Below are positions 1-7,550 of a stretch of 64,000 nucleotides of DNA, piece by piece. The stretch is from Streptomyces barkulensis (GTDB taxonomy: Bacteria > Actinomycetota > Actinomycetes > Streptomycetales > Streptomycetaceae): positions 186,001-250,000 of the forward strand of contig NZ_PGSG01000009.1 of assembly GCF_002843305.1 (NCBI RefSeq), in the 5' to 3' direction. Each line of letters starts with the position of its first letter. Position 1 is the first letter of the stretch. The notes beneath the pieces were generated by a model, which worked only from the letters and a program-made list of their open reading frames with translations, did no database searches and was not told the DNA's origin. Made by a program: the position numbers and the translations under genes.

Positions 1-170
1 CCACCCGCAGCGTCTACCGCAAGGTCGTCGTCCGCGGCGACCGGCTGGTGGGCGGCATCCTCCTGGGCGATCTCGGCACCGTCGGCGCCCTCGCCCGCGC
101 CTGGGAGGGCGGCGAGCCGCTGCCCTCCGCCCCGCTGCTCCACCTGATCACCGACGATGGAGGCCTGTAG
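1..170 (+). CDS. FAD-dependent oxidoreductase, C-terminal end (partial)
   Basis: Only the last 55 codons are inside the window, in frame from base 3 to the TAG at 168-170. The peptide (RSVYRKVVV...GGILLGDLG) closely resembles the middle of the NirB encoded next to it (AGVYRKLVV...GGVLVGDAE). That segment of NirB is the C-terminal part of its rubredoxin-reductase-like FAD/NADH module. The gene is therefore probably a separate FAD/NAD(P)H reductase that feeds electrons to nitrate or nitrite reductase, like the NasB-type subunits of actinobacteria. It ends 2 bp before the nirB ATG and is presumably in the same operon. The role is inferred from homology to the neighbour and from position; the rest of the protein cannot be seen. 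Confidence 0.7.
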   Translation, partial: TRSVYRKVVVRGDRLVGGILLGDLGTVGALARAWEGGEPLPSAPLLHLITDDGGL

Positions 171-172
171 AC

Positions 173-2809
173 ATGCCACGGACGCCACGCCCCACGATCG
201 TGCTCGTCGGGCACGGGATGGTCGGCCAGCGGTTCCTGGAGGAGCTCGCGAACCGGGAGGTGACCGGGCGGGCCCGGGTGGTCGTGCTGTGCGAGGAGCC
301 GCGGCCCGCCTACGACCGCGTGCAGCTCACCTCGTACTTCTCCGGCCGCACGCCCGAGGATCTGTCCCTGGTGGACGAGGGCTTCATGGAGCGGCACGGC
401 ATCGAGCTGCGCCTGGGCGACCCGGCGGTCGCGATCGACCGCGAGGCGCGCACCGTGACCTCGCGCGCCGGGCTGGAGATCGGCTACGACACGCTGGTGC
501 TGGCCACCGGCTCCTACCCCTTCGTGCCGCCCGTGCCGGGAAGCGACAGCGCCGGCTGCTTCGTCTACCGCACGGTGGAGGATCTGCTCGCCATCGAGGA
601 GTACGCGGGCCGAAGCCGGGTGGGCACGGTCGTCGGCGGCGGCCTGCTGGGCCTGGAGGCGGCCGGCGCGCTCGGCGGGCTGGGCCTTGAGACCCACATC
701 GTGGAGTTCAACCCGCGTCTGATGGCCCTCCAGGTCGACGAGGGCGGCGGCGCCGCCCTGCGCCGCACCGTCGAGGGGATGGGTCTGACCGTCCACACCG
801 GCGTGGGCGGCAGGGAGATCACCGTCGGCCCGGACGGGGCCGTCACGGGGATGACGCTGTCGGACGGCTCGGCGATCGCCACCGATCTGGTGGTCTTCTC
901 GGCGGGGGTGCGCCCCCGCGACGAGCTGGCCCGCGGCTGCGGCCTGGAGGTGGGCGAGCGCGGCGGGATCGTCGTGGACGAGCGCTGCCGCACCGCGGAC
1001 GCCGCGGTGTACGCCGTCGGCGAGTGCGCCAGGACCGCGGACGGCATGGTGTACGGCCTGGTGGCGCCGGGCTACGAGATGGCGCGGGTGGCGGCCGCCG
1101 CGATCGCCGGCGAGATGGGCGTCACGGGGGACGCGGGGGACGCGGGGGCGTCCTTCACCGGCGCCGACACCTCCACCAAGCTCAAGCTGCTGGGCGTGGA
1201 CGTGGCCTCCTTCGGCGACGCGCTGGGAAGGACCGAGGGCTGTCTGGACGTCGTCTACTCCGACTCCCGGGCCGGGGTCTACAGGAAGCTGGTGGTCGCC
1301 TCCGACGGCACCCTGCTGGGCGGTGTGCTGGTCGGCGACGCCGAGGCGTACGGCACGCTGCGCCCGCTGACCGGCAGCGTCCCGCCGGTGGCGCCCGAGC
1401 GGCTCGTCCTGCCGGCCGGGGCCGGGGCGCCGACGGCGCTGGGGCCGTCCGCACTGCCGGACGACGCGGTGGTGTGCAGCTGCCACAACGTCACCAAGGG
1501 CGCCGTCCGCGCGGCCGTCACCGACCACGCGTGCACCACCGTGCCCGAGGTGAAGAAGTGCACCAAGGCGGGCACCGGCTGCGGAAGCTGTGTGAAGGTG
1601 CTCACCGCTCTCGTCGACGACGAGCTGGAGGCGAGCGGCGTCGCCGTCGACAAGGGCCTGTGCGGCTGCTTCGCCCACACCCGCGGCGAGCTGTACGAGA
1701 TCGTCCGCACCCGGCGGCTGTCCACCTTCGCCGAGCTGCTGGACGGCCACGGCCGCGAGGAGGCCCGGGGCGGGGAGGGCTGCGAGGTCTGCAAGCCGGC
1801 CGTCGCCTCGATCATCGCCTCGCTCGCCCCGGTGCTGGGGGCCAGCGGCTACGTCCTGGACGGCGAACAGGCGGCCCTGCAGGACACCAACGACCACCAT
1901 CTGGCCAACCTCCAGCGCAACGGCTCCTACTCGGTCGTGCCGCGTGTCCCCGGCGGTGAGATCACCCCCGAGAAGCTGATCGTGATCGGCGAGGTGGCCC
2001 GCGACTTCGGCCTCTACACCAAGATCACCGGCGGTCAGCGGATCGACCTGTTCGGGGCCCGCGTCGACCAGCTCCCGGCGATCTGGGCGCGGCTGGTGGA
2101 GGCCGGTTTCGAGTCCGGCCACGCCTACGGCAAGGCGCTGCGCACGGTGAAGTCGTGCGTGGGGCAGACCTGGTGCCGCTACGGGGTGCAGGACTCGGTG
2201 CGCATGGCCATCGACCTGGAGCTGCGCTACCGGGGCCTGCGCGCGCCGCACAAGCTGAAGGGGGCGGTCTCCGGCTGCCAGCGCGAGTGCGCCGAGGCTC
2301 GGAGCAAGGACTTCGGCGTGATCGCCACGGCGAACGGCTGGAACCTGTACGTGGGCGGCAACGGCGGTGCGACCCCGCGCCACGCCGACCTGCTGGCCAA
2401 GGACCTGTCGGACGCCGAGCTGGTCCGGCTGATCGACCGCTTCCTGATGTTCTACATCCGCACCGCCGACCGGCTGGAGCGCACCGCCGCCTGGCTGGAG
2501 CGGATCGAGGGCGGCCTGGACCATGTGCGCGACGTGGTCGTGCACGACTCGCTGGGACTGTGCGCCGAACTGGAGGCCCTGATGGCCGGCCATGTGGCGA
2601 ACTACCGCGACGAGTGGGCCGCGACGCTGGAGGACCCCGAGCGGCTGCGGCGCTTCGTGTCCTTCGTCAACGCCCCGGACGCGCCGGACCCCTCGGTGCG
2701 GTTCGTCGCCGAGCGCGAGCAGGTCCGGCCCGATCTGACGCTCCTGTCCGGCCCCGACATCCCCGTCCGCAGGCTCGAAGAAGCCCTTGAAGGGAGCGCG
2801 ACCCGATGA
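173..2809 (+). CDS. nirB: Assimilatory nitrite reductase [NAD(P)H], large subunit
   Basis: 878 residues, usual length for NirB. It reduces nitrite to ammonium in the cytoplasm with NAD(P)H. The order of domains fits the family: an N-terminal FAD/NAD(P)H module (about 1-400) with the dinucleotide-binding start IVLVGHGMVG; a BFD-like [2Fe-2S] segment with Cys435/437 and Cys470/473; then the siroheme/[4Fe-4S] reductase part with Cys662, Cys668, Cys702 and Cys706 in the CX5C...CX3C spacing that ligates the cluster and siroheme. The ATG at 173 has GGAGG at 159-163. Its stop overlaps the nirD start (ATGA), so the two subunits are translationally coupled. All expected metal ligands are present. Confidence 0.95.
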   Translation: MPRTPRPTIVLVGHGMVGQRFLEELANREVTGRARVVVLCEEPRPAYDRVQLTSYFSGRTPEDLSLVDEGFMERHGIELRLGDPAVAIDREARTVTSRAGLEIGYDTLVLATGSYPFVPPVPGSDSAGCFVYRTVEDLLAIEEYAGRSRVGTVVGGGLLGLEAAGALGGLGLETHIVEFNPRLMALQVDEGGGAALRRTVEGMGLTVHTGVGGREITVGPDGAVTGMTLSDGSAIATDLVVFSAGVRPRDELARGCGLEVGERGGIVVDERCRTADAAVYAVGECARTADGMVYGLVAPGYEMARVAAAAIAGEMGVTGDAGDAGASFTGADTSTKLKLLGVDVASFGDALGRTEGCLDVVYSDSRAGVYRKLVVASDGTLLGGVLVGDAEAYGTLRPLTGSVPPVAPERLVLPAGAGAPTALGPSALPDDAVVCSCHNVTKGAVRAAVTDHACTTVPEVKKCTKAGTGCGSCVKVLTALVDDELEASGVAVDKGLCGCFAHTRGELYEIVRTRRLSTFAELLDGHGREEARGGEGCEVCKPAVASIIASLAPVLGASGYVLDGEQAALQDTNDHHLANLQRNGSYSVVPRVPGGEITPEKLIVIGEVARDFGLYTKITGGQRIDLFGARVDQLPAIWARLVEAGFESGHAYGKALRTVKSCVGQTWCRYGVQDSVRMAIDLELRYRGLRAPHKLKGAVSGCQRECAEARSKDFGVIATANGWNLYVGGNGGATPRHADLLAKDLSDAELVRLIDRFLMFYIRTADRLERTAAWLERIEGGLDHVRDVVVHDSLGLCAELEALMAGHVANYRDEWAATLEDPERLRRFVSFVNAPDAPDPSVRFVAEREQVRPDLTLLSGPDIPVRRLEEALEGSATR

Positions 2810-3222
2810 CCACAGCGACGACTGCGGCTACGGCCACGGCGACGACCGGAGTGACGACCGAGGTGACGACCGGTACGGCGACCGCGGTGCCGGCCGGGGC
2901 GCGGGTGGAGGTGCGCGCCGGGGGCGGCTGGGCCGCGGTGTGCGGCCTGTCCGATCTGGTGCCGGGGCGGGGAGTGGCGGCGCTGCTGCCCGACGGCCGG
3001 CAGATCGCCGTGTTCCGGGACCGGGCGGGCCGGACGTACGCCGTCGCCAACCGCGACCCGTTCACCGGCGCCTGTGTGCTCTCGCGCGGACTGCTGGGCT
3101 CGGCCGGCGGCCGGGCGTTCGTGGCCTCCCCGCTGCTCAAGCAGCGCTTCGACCTGGTCACGGGCCGGTGCCTGGACGACGACGCGGTGTCGGTGCCGGT
3201 GTACACCGTCCGCACCCGCTGA
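2806..3222 (+). CDS. nirD: Nitrite reductase small subunit
   Basis: 138 residues. The C-terminal 100 residues (from about VEVRAGGGWAAVCGLSDL) have the Rieske-like fold of NirD, including the typical DPFTGACVLSRGL and ASPLLKQRFDL segments. As usual for NirD the Rieske cysteines and histidines are absent, so the fold carries no cluster. It pairs with NirB. The start ATG overlaps the nirB stop. The first roughly 27 residues are unusual, nearly half threonine with alanine and glycine, and look like a slipped-repeat extension in front of the conserved domain. No other methionine allows a shorter start. Function is confident from both domain and context; the extension has no known role. Confidence 0.92.
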   Translation: MTTATTAATATATTGVTTEVTTGTATAVPAGARVEVRAGGGWAAVCGLSDLVPGRGVAALLPDGRQIAVFRDRAGRTYAVANRDPFTGACVLSRGLLGSAGGRAFVASPLLKQRFDLVTGRCLDDDAVSVPVYTVRTR

Positions 3223-3223
3223 G

Positions 3224-3281
3224 GAGCGCGGGGGAACGGCGAAGAGCACCGGGGAACGCCGGGAGCACCGGGGAACGCCGT
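3224..3281. repeat. Short tandem repeat after nirD
   Basis: Three units of about 19 bp with the core GAGCACCGGGGAACGCCG follow the nirD stop directly. The units at 3244-3262 and 3263-3281 differ only in the last base; the first (3224-3243) is diverged. It is noncoding and lies before the shared terminator. Confidence 0.75.
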
Positions 3282-3297
3282 GGAACAGCGGAAAGGA

Positions 3298-3336
3298 CCC
3301 CGGCCGCGGCCCGTGTGGGGCGGGCCGCGACCGGGG
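3298..3336. terminator. Bidirectional terminator between nirD and the xylanase gene
   Basis: A 16-bp inverted repeat with 15 of 16 pairs and a 7-nt loop sits between two convergent genes. It has no T-run, as is common in Streptomyces. It lies 76 bp after nirD and 72 bp after the xylanase stop on the other strand. Confidence 0.75.
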
Positions 3337-3407
3337 CCCGGCTCTGCCCCGTCCGGCACGCCGGCCGCCCTGCCCCGGCGGTTCGGCGTACCGGACGGGA
3401 GCCGGTG

Positions 3408-4844
3408 TCAGCCCGCGGCGCACTCCTGTCCGCCGAGGCTGACGCGGGTGCCGTCCTGGGCGGCGCCCCCGCCGGTCTGGAAGCCGAAGGAGATCGTTCC
3501 ACCGGCCGGGACCGTGCCGTTGTAGGCGGCGTTGGTGACGGTGACGGTGCTGCCGCTCTGCGAGAAGGATCCGTTCCAGCCGTTGGCCAGGCTCACACCG
3601 GCCGGCAGGTCGAACTGCGCGCGCCAGCCGTTCAGGGCCTGTCCGGTGCGGACGGTCACGGAGACGACCGAGCCGGTGTCCCAGCGGTTGGAGACGGTGA
3701 AGACGGCGGAGCAGTCGCCCGGCTCGGGGTCGCCCGGGTCATCGGGGTCGTCCGGGTCGTCCGGGTCGCCGGGGTCGCCGCCCGCCGCGACGAAGGCGTC
3801 GCGCAGCGCGTCGTAGGCCGGCTTGGGCTGGTAGTTCTCGTCCCAGGGGCAGGCGGCGCCCTCTCCCGGGAAGACGTCCGGCACCCAGGAGTCCCGGTCG
3901 CTGACGCCCCAGACGGTGATGCCGGAGCAGCGGGAGACCGCCAGGCAGGCGTCGGCCACCGCGCGGTAGTCGCGGGCCTGCTGCTGGAGCTTGGAGCTGT
4001 CGGACGGCATCTGCATCCGGATGTCCAGCTCGGTGATCACGACCTCCAGGCCCAGGTCGGCGAAGCGCTGGAGGTTCTGCCGGATGGCCGGGCCGTTGAC
4101 GTTGCCGACGATGAGGTGGTTCTGGAAGCCGACGCCGTCGATCGGCACGCCCTGCGCCAGCAGGTCGCTGACCAGCCGGTACAGGCCGTCGCTCTTGGCG
4201 TTGTCGAGCTCGGTGTTGTAGTCGTTGATGAACAGCTTGGCGTCCGGGTCCGCGGCGCGGGCGGCCCGGAAGGAATCGGCGATGTAGGACGCGCCGAGCT
4301 GCTGGTAGAACTTGCTCTGCCGGAACGAGCCGTCCTCGTTGAACGCCTCGTTGACCACGTCCCAGCGCTGGACCTGGCCCTTGTAGCGGCTGACCTGGGT
4401 GGTGACGTGGTCGGTCATGATCTGGCGCAGCTCGTTGTTCGAGAACGACCCGTTCTGCAGCCAGCCCGGCATCTGGCTGTGCCAGACCAGGGTGTGGCCG
4501 TAGACGAGCTGGTCGTTGGCCTGGGCGAACTGGACCAGGCGGTCGCCCCCGGCCCAGTTGAACTGGCCGCGCTGGGGTTCGACCGCATCCCACTTCATGG
4601 CGTTCTCGGCGGTGACGCTGTCGAACTCGGTGCTGACGATGTCGCTGTAGGTCCCGTTGCCCAGCAGGCCGTCGTTGACGGCCGTGCCGATGAAGCGGCC
4701 GGTGGACTCGGCGACCTCGCGCAGGGAGGGGTCGGCGGCCTGGCTCGGGGCGCTGAACCCGAAGGTCAGGGCCGCGGCCGCGGCGGAGGCGGCTACGGTC
4801 GCCCGCGCTAAGCGGCGTACGGTGCTTACACGGTGTTGCCTCAT
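3408..4844 (-). CDS. Secreted endo-1,4-beta-xylanase, GH10 with C-terminal CBM2
   Basis: 478 residues from the ATG at 4844, which has GAGAGG upstream; a longer reading frame exists but would put extra residues before the signal peptide. A twin-arginine-like basic start, a hydrophobic core and SQA|ADP (cut near residue 36) mark a signal peptide. Residues about 40-350 are a GH10 barrel that cuts xylan backbones: the acid/base Glu166 is in WDVVNEAF and the nucleophile Glu272 in VVITELDIR. An Asp-Pro-rich linker (356-377) leads to a cellulose/xylan-binding CBM2 with flanking Cys (378-478). Codon 12 is the rare leucine codon TTA, so translation may depend on the bldA tRNA. It diverges from the LacI regulator and should supply xylobiose to the importer downstream of that regulator. 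Confidence 0.95.
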   Translation of the reverse strand: MRQHRVSTVRRLARATVAASAAAAALTFGFSAPSQAADPSLREVAESTGRFIGTAVNDGLLGNGTYSDIVSTEFDSVTAENAMKWDAVEPQRGQFNWAGGDRLVQFAQANDQLVYGHTLVWHSQMPGWLQNGSFSNNELRQIMTDHVTTQVSRYKGQVQRWDVVNEAFNEDGSFRQSKFYQQLGASYIADSFRAARAADPDAKLFINDYNTELDNAKSDGLYRLVSDLLAQGVPIDGVGFQNHLIVGNVNGPAIRQNLQRFADLGLEVVITELDIRMQMPSDSSKLQQQARDYRAVADACLAVSRCSGITVWGVSDRDSWVPDVFPGEGAACPWDENYQPKPAYDALRDAFVAAGGDPGDPDDPDDPDDPGDPEPGDCSAVFTVSNRWDTGSVVSVTVRTGQALNGWRAQFDLPAGVSLANGWNGSFSQSGSTVTVTNAAYNGTVPAGGTISFGFQTGGGAAQDGTRVSLGGQECAAG

Positions 4845-4879
4845 GCTGGGGTGTCCCTCTCTCGACTCCCCGGAACTCT

Positions 4880-4887
4880 TTCCGGAA
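4880..4887. promoter_or_regulatory. Candidate operator (TTCCGGAA) upstream of the xylanase gene
   Basis: The 8-bp palindrome TTCCGGAA lies in a wider inverted repeat, CCGGAA-CTCT-TTCCGG, between the predicted xylanase -10 box and its start codon. The same core, extended to CCTTCCGGAAGG, lies at 6195-6206 before bxlE. I infer that both bind the LacI-type regulator encoded between them. Confidence 0.5.
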
Positions 4888-4919
4888 GACTGTTGGAAGG
4901 TTTCGAGGGTGCGCCGGGA

Positions 4920-4948
4920 ACGGTAGAGCCGATGGGAACGCCCGTCAA
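4920..4948 (-). promoter_or_regulatory. Predicted sigma70-type promoter of the xylanase gene
   Basis: Read on the minus strand: TTGACG (4948-4943), 17 bp, TACCGT (4925-4920). This matches the vegetative HrdB consensus with ideal spacing. The start codon is 75 bp downstream and the candidate operator lies between them. Confidence 0.55.
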
Positions 4949-4975
4949 CGGTGTGCGCGTGTGGAGGAGAGAGCA

Positions 4976-6055
4976 TTGGGAGACGGCATGACGGACGGCG
5001 CGGTCGCCGCGGCCGGCAAAGTCGCGGAGCAGAGGATGGCGCCCAAGGTGGAGCAGAAGGTCACGATCACGGCGATCGCCCAGGAGGCGGGGGTCTCGGT
5101 CCCCACGGTCTCGCGGGTGGTCAACGGCCGCTCGGACGTCGCGCCCGCGACCCGGGCCAGGGTCGAGGAGCTGCTGCGGCAGTACGGCTACCGGCGCCGC
5201 ACGGCCTCCTCCGGCGACCGGCCGGCCCTGATCGACCTGGTCTTCAACGACCTCGACAGCCCCTGGGCGGTGGAGATCATCCGCGGCGTGGAGGAGACCA
5301 CGCACGAGGTCGGCTTCGGCACGGTGGTCTCGGCGATCCACGACCGCGCGGGCTCGGCCCGGCAGTGGATGCGCAATCTGCGGGCCCGCGCCTCCGGTGG
5401 CGTGATCCTGGTGACCTCGGTCCTGGAACCGGTCCTCCACGAGGAGCTGCACCGCCTGGGCGTGCCGCTGGTGGTGGTGGACCCCTCCGGCTCCCCGGCC
5501 CTGGACGCGCCGACGGTGGGCGCCACCAACTGGGCAGGCGGCATGTCCGCCACCGAGCACCTGCTGGAGCTGGGCCACCGCCGCATCGGCTTCATCGCCG
5601 GGCCGCCCAGACTGCTGTGCAGCCGCGCCCGGCTGGACGGCTACCGCGCCGCGCTGGAGGCCGCCGGCGTCGGCGTGGACGACCGGCTGATGGTGCCGGG
5701 CGACTTCTACCACGAGGCCGGCTTCACCGGCTGCAACCGGCTGATGGACCTGGACGAGCCGCCCACCGCCCTGTTCGCCGCCAGCGACCAGATGGCGCTG
5801 GGCGCGATCGAGGCGCTGCGGCGGCGGGGGATGCGGGTGCCGGAGGACGTCAGCATCGTCGGGTTCGACGACCTTCCGGAAGTGCGCTGGTCGGCTCCGC
5901 CGCTGACGACGGTGCGTCAGCCGCTGGTGGAGATGGGCAAGGTCGCGGCCCGCACCGTACTGCGCCAGGCCAGGGGCGAGGAGATCGACTCCCCGCGTGT
6001 GGAACTCGCCACCGAGCTGGTCGTTCGCGCCAGCACGGCGCCGCTGCCCGGCTGA
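4976..6055 (+). CDS. bxlR: LacI-family repressor of xylan utilisation
   Basis: 359 residues from the TTG at 4976. That start has an excellent GGAGGAGAG just upstream (4963-4971); alternatives are GTG 4961, which would lie on top of the ribosome site, and ATG 4988. A LacI helix-turn-helix (VTITAIAQEAGVSVPTVSRVV) and hinge occupy about residues 29-85. The rest is the periplasmic-binding-like ligand domain, ending in the family signature IVGFDDLPEVRW and the following TTVRQPLVEMG. It stands between the divergent xylanase gene and the xylobiose importer operon, the place BxlR holds in other streptomycetes. It probably represses both in the absence of xylo-oligosaccharide. The family is certain; the ligand is inferred from the neighbours. 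Confidence 0.85.
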   Translation: MGDGMTDGAVAAAGKVAEQRMAPKVEQKVTITAIAQEAGVSVPTVSRVVNGRSDVAPATRARVEELLRQYGYRRRTASSGDRPALIDLVFNDLDSPWAVEIIRGVEETTHEVGFGTVVSAIHDRAGSARQWMRNLRARASGGVILVTSVLEPVLHEELHRLGVPLVVVDPSGSPALDAPTVGATNWAGGMSATEHLLELGHRRIGFIAGPPRLLCSRARLDGYRAALEAAGVGVDDRLMVPGDFYHEAGFTGCNRLMDLDEPPTALFAASDQMALGAIEALRRRGMRVPEDVSIVGFDDLPEVRWSAPPLTTVRQPLVEMGKVAARTVLRQARGEEIDSPRVELATELVVRASTAPLPG

Positions 6056-6135
6056 CGCGGGCAGCGGACCGGACAACTCCATATAACGGGCGCATCACGC
6101 TGCCGGGCCTCAGGTCCTCTTTTTTGTCAGACCTG

Positions 6136-6164
6136 TTGACACCGCTGGAGCGCGTACGTACTTT
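6136..6164 (+). promoter_or_regulatory. Predicted promoter of the bxlEFGA operon
   Basis: TTGACA (6136-6141), 17 bp, TACTTT (6159-6164). This is a near-consensus vegetative promoter 49 bp before the bxlE start, with the palindromic candidate operator immediately downstream of the expected transcription start. Confidence 0.6.
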
Positions 6165-6194
6165 CCCACCACCACTACCGATAATTTTCGGATT

Positions 6195-6206
6195 CCTTCC
6201 GGAAGG
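6195..6206. promoter_or_regulatory. Candidate LacI-type operator overlapping the bxlE ribosome site
   Basis: Perfect 12-bp palindrome CCTTCCGGAAGG. Its right half, GGAAGG, doubles as the Shine-Dalgarno sequence for the ATG at 6213. Position just after the predicted promoter suits a repressor road-block. Confidence 0.55.
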
Positions 6207-6212
6207 TACGCG

Positions 6213-7550
6213 ATGCGAACAGCAATACAGGGTTCGGCCATGAGAGGCCGCAGGGGATTCGGGCGGCGCCACGCCGCCAAGCTGACGGCGGCGGTGCTGG
6301 CGGCCTCCGTGCTCACCGCCTGCGGCAGCGGCGGGCCGGGCGAGGAGAAGGCCGGCGGGACCCTGAAGGTGTGGGTCTACCAGGACGCCTCGACCAAGGT
6401 GCAGCGCGAGGCGGTCGAGCGGTTCAACAAGACCTCCGACGTCAAGGCCGAGCTCGTCGAGGTGCCCGGCGAGGGCTACCAGGACAAGATGCGCAGTGCG
6501 ATGGGCACGCCCAACGCGCCGGACGTCTTCTTCAACTGGGGCGGCGGCAGCATCAGCAGCTTCGTCGAGAAGGACATGCTGGTCGACCTCACGCCCGAGA
6601 TCCAGAAGGACGAAGAGCTCAAGGACGCGTTCCTGCCCTCGATCCTCAACGCGGGCAAGGTGAACGACAAGATCTACGGCGTCCCGATGCGGGGCATGCA
6701 GCCGGTGGTCCTCTTCTACAACAAGGACGTCTTCGAGAAGGCCGGCGCCCAGCCGCCCGAGTCCTGGGACGACCTGCTGGAGCTGGTCGACACCTTCAAG
6801 AAGGAGGGCGTCACCCCCTTCGCGCTCGCCGGCACCGACGCCTGGACCGAGCTGATGTGGGTCGAGTACCTGCTGGACCGCATCGGCGGCGCCGAGGTCT
6901 TCCAGCGCATCCAGGACGGCGACTCCTCCGCCTGGGGCGACCCGGCCGTGCTGAAGACCGCCGAGACCATCCGCGACCTGGTGGACCGCGGGGCGTTCGG
7001 CAAGAACTACGCCTCGGTCAACTACACCGCCGACGGCGCCTCCACGCTCTTCGCCAAGGGCAAGGCCGCCATGCACCTGATGGGCAGCTGGGAGTACTCC
7101 AACCAGCAGGCCAACCAGAAGGAGTTCGCCGACAAGGGCCTGGGCTGGACCACCTTCCCCGCCCTCTCCGACGGCAAGGGCGACCCCAAGAACGTCGTGG
7201 GCAACCCCACCAACTTCTGGTCGGTCAACTCCAAGCTGAAGGGTGACCAGCGCGAGGCGGCCCTGGAGTTCGTCAAGACCGCCGCCGAGGACTGGTACGC
7301 CGAGGCCCTGGTGGACAACGGCGACGTGCCCACCAACTCCGGTTCCGAGGACATGCTCACCGGGCACCCCGCCCCCGACTACGCCCTCTTCCAGTACGAC
7401 CTGGTGCGCGACGCCCCGAACTTCACCCTCTCCTGGGACCAGGCGCTGCCGGCGCAGCAGGCCTCGCCGATGCTCACCAACATCCAGAAGCTCTTCAACA
7501 AGCAGCTCAGCCCCGAAGAGTTCGTCGACGCCATGAAGGCCCTGAAGTGA
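6213..7550 (+). CDS. bxlE: Xylo-oligosaccharide ABC transporter, substrate-binding lipoprotein
   Basis: 445 residues. A basic N-terminus and hydrophobic stretch lead to the lipobox LTAC with the lipidated Cys at residue 37, so the mature protein is anchored outside the membrane. The rest is a family-1 solute-binding protein (GTLKVWVYQDAS..., GVPMRGMQPVVLFYNKDVF..., the typical sugar-binder layout). The ATG at 6213 uses GGAAGG at 6201-6206; a second ATG at 6240 is less well supported. It is the first gene of bxlE-F-G-A and matches the xylobiose-binding BxlE of other streptomycetes in gene order. The exact sugar cannot be read from the sequence; xylobiose or other xylo-oligosaccharide is inferred from the xylanase and xylosidase beside it. 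Confidence 0.88.
   Translation: MRTAIQGSAMRGRRGFGRRHAAKLTAAVLAASVLTACGSGGPGEEKAGGTLKVWVYQDASTKVQREAVERFNKTSDVKAELVEVPGEGYQDKMRSAMGTPNAPDVFFNWGGGSISSFVEKDMLVDLTPEIQKDEELKDAFLPSILNAGKVNDKIYGVPMRGMQPVVLFYNKDVFEKAGAQPPESWDDLLELVDTFKKEGVTPFALAGTDAWTELMWVEYLLDRIGGAEVFQRIQDGDSSAWGDPAVLKTAETIRDLVDRGAFGKNYASVNYTADGASTLFAKGKAAMHLMGSWEYSNQQANQKEFADKGLGWTTFPALSDGKGDPKNVVGNPTNFWSVNSKLKGDQREAALEFVKTAAEDWYAEALVDNGDVPTNSGSEDMLTGHPAPDYALFQYDLVRDAPNFTLSWDQALPAQQASPMLTNIQKLFNKQLSPEEFVDAMKALK

Noticed and set aside
14..2593. Very long open frame of 859 codons antisense to nirB
   Set aside because: It is the high-GC antisense shadow of nirB; composition is Ala/Gly/His/Arg-rich without domains, whereas the sense frame has all NirB motifs.
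4844..4976. Longer xylanase start (extra 44 residues to 4976)
   Set aside because: It would place extra residues before a complete signal peptide and run through the predicted promoter and operator.
5869..5880. Third CTTCCGGAAG site of the putative bxlR operator
   Set aside because: It lies in the coding sequence of the conserved GFDDLPEVRW motif of the LacI protein and is most likely coincidental.
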